Shown here: piece after piece, positions 31,600-40,691 of the stretch
How the letters are laid out: each line of letters starts with the position of its first letter
Numbering within the stretch: the first letter of the stretch is position 1
NCBI GenBank assembly: GCA_020186115.1
Contig: WSYJ01000158.1
Coordinates: 124,001-188,000, forward strand
DNA length: 64,000 nucleotides
Reading direction: 5' to 3'
Source: Histomonas meleagridis
Taxonomy: Eukaryota; Parabasalia; Tritrichomonadida; Dientamoebidae
Made by a program: the position numbers and the translations under genes
Notes under the pieces: generated by a model
Told to the model about the DNA's origin: nothing
Seen by the model: only the letters and a program-made list of their open reading frames with translations
Databases searched by the model: none

Positions 31600-31852
31600 G
31601 GCCAGGCCAGGCCATTGCACATTTGAGAGCACAGGATTCAAACATGTATATCATAATCGCATATACATTTGCCAAACATGCAAAATTTTATATCCATATG
31701 GAAGTATTTGCGAAGAATGCGCAAGAGTGTGTCACAATGGGCATGATGTAATTCAAATGGTGCCAAAGAATGGTGAAAGTTATTATTGTGACTGTGGAGC
31801 AGGTGAATGTCTTTTCCCATGCAAACTTATGCCAAAGAAACAAAATGCATAA
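31600..31852 (+). pseudogene. UBR-type zinc finger, C-terminal end of ankyrin locus 3 (out of frame)
   Basis: From about 31612 the frame encodes a UBR box: HCTFESTGF, YICQTCKI, CEECARVCHNGHD and CDCGAGECLFPCKL, with the Cys/His pairs that bind zinc. UBR boxes recognise N-terminal degrons or act in ubiquitin ligases; the sequence is closest in spacing to UBR4-type fingers. The ankyrin frame before it is shifted relative to this one, and the junction is GGCCA repeated three times at 31600-31614. A very similar finger ends locus 5, so this is the family's own C-terminus. Confidence 0.7.
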
Positions 31853-32391
31853 ACAAAAAATCCAATTTTTTTTAAACCAACATAGAATAATTTACAGAAA
31901 TTTAGTTATACTGCTGATATAAGCTGTATCACACGTTTTTGATCATGTTTCTAATGTCTTCGAATTGTTATTAATAATCCATCTGTCTTTTTTAATAAGG
32001 ACATGAAGTTTCATATCAAAGGTCTTCTCTTGAAATTTTTGTTTCAGCATAAATTATACAAATAATATAATGGAATATTTGTATTATCTTTTAACCTTGA
32101 AGTGAAGGTACTTTTTCGTGCCCTAGAATTTTCAAGTACAACGATTATTAATAATCAATATTAATATTGTTAAAAAACATTTCAAATATGAATGATTTGA
32201 CTCTCTTCTATTTGACGATTATATTGCATTCAAAATATTATTAAACCAAATATATTCAAAATTGAGATTTCTCAATCGATTTATAGTATGATTCAAAAGA
32301 TGTGTATCGTAGTATGGAAAAGGTTAATCACTGATTCAAAATTCCTTATCAACCATTCAAATTTATCGTACACCATTAGCCATTTCTTTTT
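31853..32391. other. Intergenic region before the acyltransferase gene
   Basis: No convincing gene is present. Short frames overlap the start of the next gene. No clear AACCGTT-type site is close to the ATG at 32392, so the true start of that gene could be slightly different. Confidence 0.4.
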
Positions 32392-33639
32392 ATGCTTCGT
32401 TCATTGGTTGGCTTTGAAACTAAATTTGCAAATCCTATTGTTTCAAATTTTATGCAACTTGCGATCAAGTTTGATAATACAAAGTCTGTTCGTAAATCTC
32501 TTGACAATTTCCAAAAGATATTTGTTGGACTAAGAACAAGCGTTGTTAACAACAATTTCATTAAAAACAGAAAAGAGAATGAACCTATAAAATTACCTCT
32601 TTGGATCCAAGACTGTAAAACTGCATGTGAATGGATCTTGAAAAACCACACTCCAGATATTACTCATTCTCTTGCTAACATTGCTTTCAATGATAATATA
32701 GTTGTTGTGAATTCTTGTCATGCAGTCAGTGATGGAGGTTTCTTCATTAATTCATTAAAACATTGTCTTGATGACATTGATACAAAAGTTGACATAACAA
32801 TTCCACCAATAGAAGTGCTAAAAGATGTCTTTAGTGAAGCTTATAAAATGAAACCTGAATTATATCCATTTGACAAATGCAGCTATACACCTCTTGAACT
32901 CAAACATCCACATCTCCATCCAAAGGGCAGTCCAGCCACTACAATTGAAGACCAATTTCCAGTCGAGAAATTAATGTGTTATGATCCGAAAACAAAACGA
33001 CCAAAAAGTCTCACAGAATCACTTCATGTGTCACTTTCACTTGCATTAAACGCAATGAAAAATGACATCCATATGCCTCTTGCCATGCCATTAGTGTATG
33101 ACATGAGACGATTCAATCCAAATCCAAATGTTAATTGGCAACATGGAAATTTTGTCTCTGTTTTAAACATCGCAACAAACGTAAAAGAGAATATGACAAT
33201 TAACGAAATATTTGGATTGATAAGAGACGAAATGAATCGAAGTGGTAAACATCACGTCGCATATGCAGTCGATAATAATTCATATACACCATTACCGGAA
33301 ACAATATTTGGCACTGTTTCTAACGCTGGTCCAATTAGAATACATAAGCCAATTGTCGATTTCCATATTCAGGCAAGATATGTTCCATCAGATGAATTCC
33401 AAGATGACGGAGCAAATGGAGCTGAAATTGCACTGTTTTCGCTTTCAAAGGTTTTCGATGATCGAAATATTTTGTTCACATCATTTAATTATAGACCAAC
33501 CGCAATACCTGATAAAAAGGCACACATAATTAAAGACTCGATAATGTATTTCCTTAAGGAAATTCCACTGGATACAAAATACAAAGAAGCTTTCGATTCA
33601 ATTAAAAACTTACAAAATAAGTTGGATAAACAATATTAA
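32392..33639 (+). CDS. HxxxDG acyltransferase (condensation/alcohol-acetyltransferase-like fold)
   Basis: A 415-residue protein with the motif CHAVSDGGFF around residue 110, the HxxxDG active site of CoA-dependent acyltransferases (BAHD, alcohol acetyltransferase and condensation-domain superfamily). A second conserved-looking stretch, FGTVSNAGPIRI, near residue 305 fits the strand that completes the tunnel in this fold. No signal peptide or membrane helix is seen. The substrate cannot be told. Paralogous families in other eukaryotes acetylate alcohols or make wax and phenolic esters. The N-terminus starts close to the expected first helix; an upstream exon or another start is possible because no promoter-type site precedes this ATG. 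Confidence 0.7.
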   Translation: MLRSLVGFETKFANPIVSNFMQLAIKFDNTKSVRKSLDNFQKIFVGLRTSVVNNNFIKNRKENEPIKLPLWIQDCKTACEWILKNHTPDITHSLANIAFNDNIVVVNSCHAVSDGGFFINSLKHCLDDIDTKVDITIPPIEVLKDVFSEAYKMKPELYPFDKCSYTPLELKHPHLHPKGSPATTIEDQFPVEKLMCYDPKTKRPKSLTESLHVSLSLALNAMKNDIHMPLAMPLVYDMRRFNPNPNVNWQHGNFVSVLNIATNVKENMTINEIFGLIRDEMNRSGKHHVAYAVDNNSYTPLPETIFGTVSNAGPIRIHKPIVDFHIQARYVPSDEFQDDGANGAEIALFSLSKVFDDRNILFTSFNYRPTAIPDKKAHIIKDSIMYFLKEIPLDTKYKEAFDSIKNLQNKLDKQY

Positions 33640-33930
33640 GTTTTATAGAATAAATAAATAATTTGATATATTAATGTATTAGTTATTGTTGTCTTAATTC
33701 TTATTGAAGTTCATAAAGTAAATATTTTTGATCATTTTTTCTGTAAAATTTTCCTAAACTATCTTTTTAATGCTTGTGGTGTACTTGGTTTCTGACCAAA
33801 TCTGTGAGAAATTAAATAAAAATTTTTTCAATACAAAATTTTCCTACTTAAAAATTAAGGAATATTTGCTAGTTGTTTTTACTTTCTTCATCTATCTCTT
33901 GTAATCACCTTTTCTTTGGATAACTTCCAA

Positions 33931-34896
33931 ATGTATTTTCCATTCCGAAAGAGCATTAAACAGGGTGCCCAAAAAATTTGGCTTTGCAAACTTATGAGTC
34001 AATCTTCTATTAGTGAAGAAGAAGAACAAAATGAACAACATGTAAACATAAAACCAACTATATTAGTTAACTTTTATATTCAAATTACTGGATTAACAGA
34101 TGGAAATGCGTCTCACTTAATTTTTTTGGTAAACCCAACTATAATGGCAAATATATCCAGTTTGTTTAGAAGAAAATTTATGGAAGATGGAATAAAATCA
34201 AATAAAGTATTAATTGAAGGTTTTATAAATCCAAATGGAATTAAGACACCTCTACATATATATGATATATTTTTCAAGCTTTCTATGGGACAATTTGTTT
34301 CATTTGATTTAGATGAATTTTTCCAATTACTCAAACTTGCTCATTATTTTGAGAGTCCATTTATTATTAAAAGGCTTCTTAAGTTCGGACAAATTAATCA
34401 TTCAAGTTTGCTAGGCTCCCAACGAAGTGGTAATTTTATTGAAATACCACAAAAAGAATCATCAATTCTCCTCCGTGAATTGGATCAAAGTTTTCTTCAT
34501 TTGCCTTCGGTTGAAAAAATATCCATCTTTCTATGTGATATATTAACAGACATATCTCCATTTAGTAAATTTTTGAAACAGAGAATGTGTACACTTTCGC
34601 CTCAAGACATCATCAAAATGCTTCTCAGCAATTTTTGCAATTGGCCGAAAACAGAAATATTTGAACAATTTGTAATTTATTATGTTGAACAATCCGCAAA
34701 GAAATCAATGAATATTTTCTCAAAAGCTTGTAAACTATTTAAGTTTGTTAATTTTAAGTCAACAAGCATGTATAACCTCGAGAAAATTCATTCTTTGCTT
34801 CATGGAAAAGATCGCTCACAGCCAATATATGAGTATTGCGCATTTCCCGATTTTGAAAAAATTTATAAATCTCGAAAACATGATATCTTAAATTAA
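33931..34896 (+). CDS. Unknown protein, possibly BTB/POZ-like
   Basis: I do not recognise this gene. From the first ATG (33931) it encodes 321 residues. After an acidic SISEEEEQNEQ stretch there is a segment (about 50-150) with the flavour of a BTB domain: ASHLIFLVNPTIM, then PLHIYDIFFKLSMGQFVSF and LLKLAHYFESPFIIKRLLKF. The C-terminal half is helical and resembles BACK-type regions only loosely. The ATG at 33994 (MSQSSISEEEE) is an equally good start. No membrane segments. It lies 120 bases before MCM3 on the same strand. Confidence 0.6.
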   Translation: MYFPFRKSIKQGAQKIWLCKLMSQSSISEEEEQNEQHVNIKPTILVNFYIQITGLTDGNASHLIFLVNPTIMANISSLFRRKFMEDGIKSNKVLIEGFINPNGIKTPLHIYDIFFKLSMGQFVSFDLDEFFQLLKLAHYFESPFIIKRLLKFGQINHSSLLGSQRSGNFIEIPQKESSILLRELDQSFLHLPSVEKISIFLCDILTDISPFSKFLKQRMCTLSPQDIIKMLLSNFCNWPKTEIFEQFVIYYVEQSAKKSMNIFSKACKLFKFVNFKSTSMYNLEKIHSLLHGKDRSQPIYEYCAFPDFEKIYKSRKHDILN

Positions 34897-35019
34897 ACAT
34901 AAATCATATTTAGAATATTTATTTTTTGTTTTAAATTGGATTTTTTAGGTGAAAAAAAAGAAAAAATTGTAAACGGTCTCCGTGACGGTTTCCGCAATTG
35001 TAAACGTACTGCAATTTTT

Positions 35020-37239
35020 ATGACTGAGCAAGTAACTCAATTCTATCAGCTTAGTACAATAGAAAGCGAACAGAATCGTGATGAATTCATCCAGTTTTTG
35101 GATGGAACTTCAAAGAATTTATCAGATGGAAATTATCGTGATTTGATTGAGAGAACACTCAAAGCCAATAAGAAGCGTGTTATTGTTAACCTTGATCACT
35201 TCAAAGATTATGATCAAAATTTAGCTCAAAATCTCATTCGAGAGCCAAGAAAATATCTTGAACCTCTTGAAAATGCAGTTAATCAATTTGTTAGCAATAT
35301 TGGTCTTTCGCAAACAGCAAAACTATCAGTAGGTATAACTGGGTCACTTGGAGAAAGGTGTGTAACTCCTCGTAAACTTAGTTCCAGATTTCTTACTCAG
35401 CTTATTTGTCTTGATGGTATTGTTACCAAGACATCACTTGTTCATCCTAAGCTTCAAACAGCTGTTCAATATTCAGAACAATCTGCAACACATTTTTCAG
35501 TTCGTCAATATTATGATGCTACATCACTGAATGAACTTCCTTCTCGTGTTGCTCTTCCAACCACAGACATTCAAGGCAATCCTTTAGAGATGGAATTTGG
35601 TCTTTCTACGTTTGTTGATCGACAATTAATTACAATCCAAGAACGTCCAGAAACCGCACCAGCCGGACAAATGCCACGTAGCTGCGATGTAATCCTTGAA
35701 AACGACCTTGCGGACACCTGTAAGCCAGGGGACCGAGTGAAAATATATGGAGTCTATCGAATCATGTCTGGTCGACTTACATCGAATCCCACCGGCATTT
35801 ACAGGGCCCTTGTCATTGCCAACAATGTCGAAGTCACAAATCAATCGCAAGGTGTTGAACTTACAGATGATGACATTAGTGCCATTCGTCGGGTCTGCAA
35901 AGAGAACGAAGATAACATCATTGACCTTCTTGGCAGCTCATTAGCGCCATCAATTTGCGGTCATCTAGAAACCAAGAAAGCTCTCATGGCGATGTTAGTT
36001 GGGGGCAATGAGTGTAATCTCGCAGATGGAACGCACATCAGAGGCGACATCAATGTGCTAATGGTTGGCGATCCATCCACCGCCAAATCGCAACTGCTAC
36101 GTCGCGTAATGTCCGTTGCGCCATTAGCAGTGCATACGACAGGCCGCGGGTCATCAGGCGTCGGACTTACGGCATCAGTCACATCTGATCCCGAAACAGG
36201 CGAACGACGACTCGAAGCAGGCGCAATGGTAATTGCAGACCGCGGCGTTGTGTGCATTGATGAGTTTGATAAAATGGACGAAACAGATCGAGTTGCCATC
36301 CACGAAGCGCTTGAGCAACAAACAGTTACAATCAGCAAAGCAGGAATCCATACTTCGTTACATGCGCGATGTTCAGTTGTTGCTGCAGCTAATCCTGTTT
36401 GGGGCACGTATAATCCATCGAAATCTCCAATGGAAAACGTTGGTTTACCTGATTCATTATTATCACGTTTTGATTTGTTATTTATTGTTTTAGATTTACA
36501 TGATCCACAAGTCGACGCGACAATTGCTGATCATGTGTTGAGGTCGCATCGATGGAGAGGCCGTATCTCCGAAGTTAATAATGGGGTATATATCCAAGCT
36601 GATCCATTATTACATGGAAATGACCAAACCGAATTATTGACGATCGATTTCTTAAAGAAATATATTGTATACGCAAAGAAATTACAGCCCGAATTACAAC
36701 AAAGCGCTATCGATAAATTGGTATCGGCTTTCGCCGATTTGAGAGCTATCGGCAACAGAAAAACTCAGCCGATAACGCCGAGAGCATTCGAGACGTTAAT
36801 ACGGTTATCGACGGCTCACGCGAAGTTGAGGTTATCCGAAAAAGTGACAGACGTCGATGCCGATGAAGCGATTGCTTTATTGAAGTATGCGATTTTTGGT
36901 GATGTAGAAAGCGAACAAAAGAAGAAAAAGAAGAAGAAATCAAGTAAAAAGAGCAATAAAGAAGAAATAATCGAAGAAAAAGAAGAAGTGAAAATTGAAA
37001 GTAGAAAACCAAAACAAAAACAAAAAATATCATTCGAAGAGAAAAATAATAAAATGATGGAAGTGGTGAGAAAAATTGCGTCGCTTTCAACAGATCAAAT
37101 GTCAATTGAAGAATTTATTAAGTTGGTTGAGAAGGAACAGGGATTCGCGCCGAATAAAGACGATGTAAAGAAGTTTATTGCGGATCATTCAGATAATGTA
37201 ATGCTCGATGAAAAAGAGAAAAATATATTTTTCTTCTGA
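35020..37239 (+). CDS. MCM3: DNA replication licensing factor MCM3
   Basis: A subunit of the MCM2-7 helicase loaded at origins. I chose the ATG at 35020 (MTEQVTQFYQL) because the frame upstream has only a TTG, and AAACGGTC at 34971-34978 plus GACGGTT near 34984 precede it. The protein has 739 residues. The AAA+ core has the MCM Walker A GDPSTAKSQ (about 349-357), Walker B CIDEFDKM (about 411) and arginine finger SRFD (about 481). AAANPVWGTYNPSKSPMENV and HVLRSHRWR are MCM3-type blocks. A Lys/Glu-rich linker (about 630-680) precedes a C-terminal winged-helix-like end. Confidence 0.95.
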   Translation: MTEQVTQFYQLSTIESEQNRDEFIQFLDGTSKNLSDGNYRDLIERTLKANKKRVIVNLDHFKDYDQNLAQNLIREPRKYLEPLENAVNQFVSNIGLSQTAKLSVGITGSLGERCVTPRKLSSRFLTQLICLDGIVTKTSLVHPKLQTAVQYSEQSATHFSVRQYYDATSLNELPSRVALPTTDIQGNPLEMEFGLSTFVDRQLITIQERPETAPAGQMPRSCDVILENDLADTCKPGDRVKIYGVYRIMSGRLTSNPTGIYRALVIANNVEVTNQSQGVELTDDDISAIRRVCKENEDNIIDLLGSSLAPSICGHLETKKALMAMLVGGNECNLADGTHIRGDINVLMVGDPSTAKSQLLRRVMSVAPLAVHTTGRGSSGVGLTASVTSDPETGERRLEAGAMVIADRGVVCIDEFDKMDETDRVAIHEALEQQTVTISKAGIHTSLHARCSVVAAANPVWGTYNPSKSPMENVGLPDSLLSRFDLLFIVLDLHDPQVDATIADHVLRSHRWRGRISEVNNGVYIQADPLLHGNDQTELLTIDFLKKYIVYAKKLQPELQQSAIDKLVSAFADLRAIGNRKTQPITPRAFETLIRLSTAHAKLRLSEKVTDVDADEAIALLKYAIFGDVESEQKKKKKKKSSKKSNKEEIIEEKEEVKIESRKPKQKQKISFEEKNNKMMEVVRKIASLSTDQMSIEEFIKLVEKEQGFAPNKDDVKKFIADHSDNVMLDEKEKNIFFF

Positions 37240-37491
37240 ATAAAATGAAAACTAAAATTTTAATTTAAATACTAAAAAAGTTTCTTGTGAAGAAACAGAA
37301 AATTTGTAATATAAATTTTTACATATTCATTACAAAATAAATCAAAGATTTAACACATAAAGTTTATGTAAAATTATATTCATAAAATGTGGTAAAAGTA
37401 TTCAGACTCATAATATTGCGCAAAGATATATGACGATGGCGATCTCCAATCAAGGAGATATTAGGGTGAACATATTCAATCTTAATCTTAT

Positions 37492-37725
37492 CATCAGAGA
37501 AAATTAATTATAATTTAAGTGATGATAATATTGATTTATCAGTTCAAGAAATTATGAATTTATTTGATGAAAATATAATAACTTTTTGTTATATTCTATG
37601 ATTGCATCTAGAGAAGGTTATATAAAGGTAGTTAAATTACTTCAAAGAAGAAAGATTTAATACTAAAGGTATTTATTTGTCTAATTTAAATTTTATTTTA
37701 ATAATTTAATGTTTCAAAGATGTGC
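37492..37725 (+). pseudogene. Relic of a DUF3447/ankyrin gene
   Basis: At 37499-37599 one frame reads KINYNLSDDNIDLSVQEI, clearly the helical leader of the DUF3447 family. It then runs, after a shift, into a single ankyrin module (MIASREGYIKVVKLLQ) at 37599-37665 and a truncated AT-rich spacer. The whole DUF3447 core between them is missing, so this is an internally deleted remnant. It shows that the family has inserted or duplicated at a sixth place in the window. Confidence 0.75.
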
Positions 37726-37995
37726 GTGTTTTTCTATTTCATTCGTTATAACAAGCTCCTTTTTAAAAATTCAATGGTTCGAACTGTGAGAATTTTTTTG
37801 ACGGTGACGACATTTTTATTTTAGCTCCTATCGTTTATCGTTCTTAAATAAACGGCGCCCTCACTTTTTGAATATATTGTTGCGGGGGTCTTAACCCAAG
37901 TTTGACTAAGAAAGAAAGTTCTAATTTGAAGAGATAGATTGAATAGTTTATATTGATCAATTTGAATGTAACGTTCATACAAATTTCCAATTACG

Positions 37996-38952
37996 ATGGA
38001 AAATCGCATCACTTTTCATATTGGATCTGATGATTACCTTGGCAAAATCAAAATCAATTTCTTAAAATCACCAGTAGCCTTCAATCAAATAATGTCCGTA
38101 CCATTTCAAAGCAAAAAAGCCACAAAAGGTAATCCATCGATCAATATTCAGATTACACCAGACATTTTATCACAATTTCCTAGTTGCTTTGATATAGAAA
38201 AGTATTTTAAGCACACTATTACATTTCTTGAGTTCAATCCCCCATTACCACCTGGATATGTCAATAGTACGCTTTCATTTTATGTTTTCGATAGAGAAGA
38301 TGGAGGTTGTGCACGTCGTGTTCCAAGAGATTGTAACAATGATAACTTTGGCATTAAAGTCAAGTTTCCTATTTCCCAAATATCGCCAACTGGATATACA
38401 CCATTTTTAACATTTAATGCGAATACTATTCAAACACATTTTTGCACAGACATTCAATTTTATTATGTACCTGTTGTTGAAATTCTTGATAATTATTGTG
38501 GAGTAGTAACATTAAAATGTCTTTCATTTGATGCCATCGGTAATAGTTCGCCAATGATCTTATTCCAAGATGTTTTCCAATTTAATGGCAAGGACATAAA
38601 AAGTAGTCAATATTATCTTCATGTATCAGACAGCGCTTCAAATCCAACTAACAAAGCTAGACTAGGTAACATTAATGTAGCGCGTCATGGAGATAGTATA
38701 ACTTATTCACAATTCAATAACTTGTTTGTATTTGGCGATGCACTCAAAGCGCAAGTATTAAAGCCCGAAATATGTAATAGAAAACTTTTCCATCGCTTAG
38801 AACTAAATGTAAATCAAGCTATCACTATTGAACATGCAGCATTGCATCATAATCGAAAGGAGCCTGAAAATATCATTTTATTTGGTGATTATCAATCTAT
38901 ATCCGGTTGCCCACTTGATTTAGGTGTTGAAGCATATGATGATAAATTCTAA
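37996..38952 (+). CDS. TerD-like protein, N-terminal part (ends at an in-frame TAA)
   Basis: A 318-codon frame from ATG 37996, which is preceded by TAACGTTC at 37969-37976. The first ~290 residues are beta-rich and not recognised by me. The last residues, GCPLDLGVEAYDD, look like the opening strand of a TerD domain. The frame meets TAA at 38950-38952, but the same frame continues open after it for 157 codons with the rest of a TerD-like domain. So this is either a nonsense mutation, a readthrough stop (the next base is C, the weakest context), or a sequence error. Confidence 0.55.
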   Translation: MENRITFHIGSDDYLGKIKINFLKSPVAFNQIMSVPFQSKKATKGNPSINIQITPDILSQFPSCFDIEKYFKHTITFLEFNPPLPPGYVNSTLSFYVFDREDGGCARRVPRDCNNDNFGIKVKFPISQISPTGYTPFLTFNANTIQTHFCTDIQFYYVPVVEILDNYCGVVTLKCLSFDAIGNSSPMILFQDVFQFNGKDIKSSQYYLHVSDSASNPTNKARLGNINVARHGDSITYSQFNNLFVFGDALKAQVLKPEICNRKLFHRLELNVNQAITIEHAALHHNRKEPENIILFGDYQSISGCPLDLGVEAYDDKF

Positions 38953-39426
38953 CCAAGAGGAAGAGTTTGTAATAATTATGATTCTGCTTTAGATGGAACT
39001 ATTGAAAGGAAAATAGACTATGATAAGAGATTTAATCATTTGGTTGATATTGGTAAGATCTACATTGAGATAAAATTAGGTAAACTTCCGCCATTTATAA
39101 GATATTTAATGGTCGGTGTCGCACAATACAATAACATGGAGTTCCCAATGAAAAAAGGAGGATTCTTCAAATTATATGATATGGAATTGTTCGAATATAT
39201 GAATTTCACGGTAAGAGAAAAAGGTTCGGGATGTGCAGTCATGATGTCCGTGTTATGGAAGATGGATAATGGAAAATGGGCTTTCTTACCAATGCATAAA
39301 TCATTTAAGATACCTCTAACTGAAAAAGAAAAAGGATTACCGCCATTGTTCGAAAGAACGAAGAAATATTTAGAAGAATCAACGTATTTGGAAGAAATGA
39401 AAGCTGCAATGGATAAATATTATTAA
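38953..39426 (+). CDS. TerD-like protein, C-terminal part (same frame as the previous entry)
   Basis: Continues without any shift from the TAA at 38950-38952. It reads RVCNNYDSALDGTIERK, then KIYIEIKLGKLPPFIRYLMVGV and ends with GKWAFLPMHKSF. This follows the TerD/TerE plan: a calcium-binding beta sandwich with an internal duplicated strand order and a WxF near the end. TerD proteins are stress-related in bacteria and occur in scattered protists; the role here is unknown. The first ATG after the stop is at 39040, inside the domain, so independent translation would give a partial fold. It ends 1431 bases after the gene start, giving about 476 residues if read through. Confidence 0.5.
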   Translation, partial: PRGRVCNNYDSALDGTIERKIDYDKRFNHLVDIGKIYIEIKLGKLPPFIRYLMVGVAQYNNMEFPMKKGGFFKLYDMELFEYMNFTVREKGSGCAVMMSVLWKMDNGKWAFLPMHKSFKIPLTEKEKGLPPLFERTKKYLEESTYLEEMKAAMDKYY

Positions 39427-39742
39427 TTAATCACATTTATTTTTAAGATTGAATATTATTTTGGAAATAGAAAGTTTTTCGATTTTTTTTTTTTTTTAAT
39501 TAAAATGAGTTTGTTAAGAGATCTGTTAACAACATTTTTTTCATTGATAAAAGTGGAAATGTGTAGATCAGTTGAAGAAATTTCTTAATATCTCGAGTGA
39601 CATTAATAGTTTTTTGTAAACTTTATAGAAATGCATGGGAGTACGTTAAATATGCTCGAAAAGTGCTCTATCGGAAATAGAAAAAATGATTTGAAAAAAG
39701 TGTCGTGGATTTGAACGTTAAAATATATCCATAGTTTTGCAA
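39427..39742. other. Intergenic region with DCP2 promoter
   Basis: No gene. GAACGTTAAAA at 39713-39723 lies about 20 bases before the ATG of the Nudix gene. Confidence 0.4.
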
Positions 39743-40456
39743 ATGGAAACTCATTGTCAAAAGCCAAGAACATTAAGCACAGCTCATGCAGAAGAATTAT
39801 TTGCAAGGTTCTTCCTAAATGCACCACAAGAAATGCTATCAACTCCTCTTGATTTTTGTATTCTCCTTGAAAATGCATTTTATTATTATCATGATTATAT
39901 GATCCATCAAAGGGCTTCACCTAAAGCATTTAAAAACTTTGCTAAAATCTTTTTAAAAAAAATTCCAGAATTTTCAAATCTTGTTCCAGAAATAGACTCA
40001 TTAATTAAAATCCATGAAAACCATAGATTTTCTTCTAACGCAGCTGGATGTATTTTATATAATTCTTCACTTACACGTGTCATTGTTGTTCATCATGCGA
40101 TCAAACCAAATTTTTTTTCGTTTCCGAAAGGGAAAATGGTAGAAGGTGAGTCATATATTGAAGTAGCTGCACGTGAAGTTCTTGAAGAAACTGGTATTGA
40201 TGTATCTGGATTAATTAATGACGATCTTACTTTTACATATTCCAGAGAAAAAGGATCCATAGTACACATGTTTCATGTTCTGGGTATCCCTGATGATACT
40301 AAGCTTGAAACGCCTTCACCACTTGAAATATGTAAAGTCCGATGGGTAAATATTGAAAATATTGGAAAAGAAAAGGATTACTATCCTGATAACCCAACCC
40401 AAAAAATGCTTCCTCAGATAAAGAGTTTTATTGCTTCACAGAAAGAAAATTTGTAA
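39743..40456 (+). CDS. DCP2: mRNA-decapping enzyme DCP2 (Nudix hydrolase)
   Basis: Removes the m7GDP cap from mRNA to start 5' decay. The start is the ATG at 39743; the frame extends 2 codons upstream only to a TTG. The protein has 237 residues. An N-terminal helical regulatory domain (about 10-85) precedes Box A-like FSFPKGK and the Nudix box GKMVEGESYIEVAAREVLEE followed by TGID (about 129-151), with the metal-binding REVLEE. A short Box B-like end follows. There is no long disordered C-terminal tail, unlike the yeast protein; DCP1-binding elements cannot be judged by eye. Confidence 0.88.
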   Translation: METHCQKPRTLSTAHAEELFARFFLNAPQEMLSTPLDFCILLENAFYYYHDYMIHQRASPKAFKNFAKIFLKKIPEFSNLVPEIDSLIKIHENHRFSSNAAGCILYNSSLTRVIVVHHAIKPNFFSFPKGKMVEGESYIEVAAREVLEETGIDVSGLINDDLTFTYSREKGSIVHMFHVLGIPDDTKLETPSPLEICKVRWVNIENIGKEKDYYPDNPTQKMLPQIKSFIASQKENL

Positions 40457-40691
40457 ATGTATTTAAAGTGATTTTTTTCCTTTAATCAAAGCCGAATTAT
40501 GCTTATGAAAATGTTAATTAAATTACTTAATAAAAAGTTTTCGTGATGTTTTTTGTCAACTTAAAAAACATCAAATAAACTGTCCTTTGTAAAGAAATTA
40601 TTTTTATAACCAAAACGTTTATCTTTATTTATTATAATCCGAGTTGTTTATGCCTCTATACCGCATTTTTTAAATTAAACTTATGCAAGTT

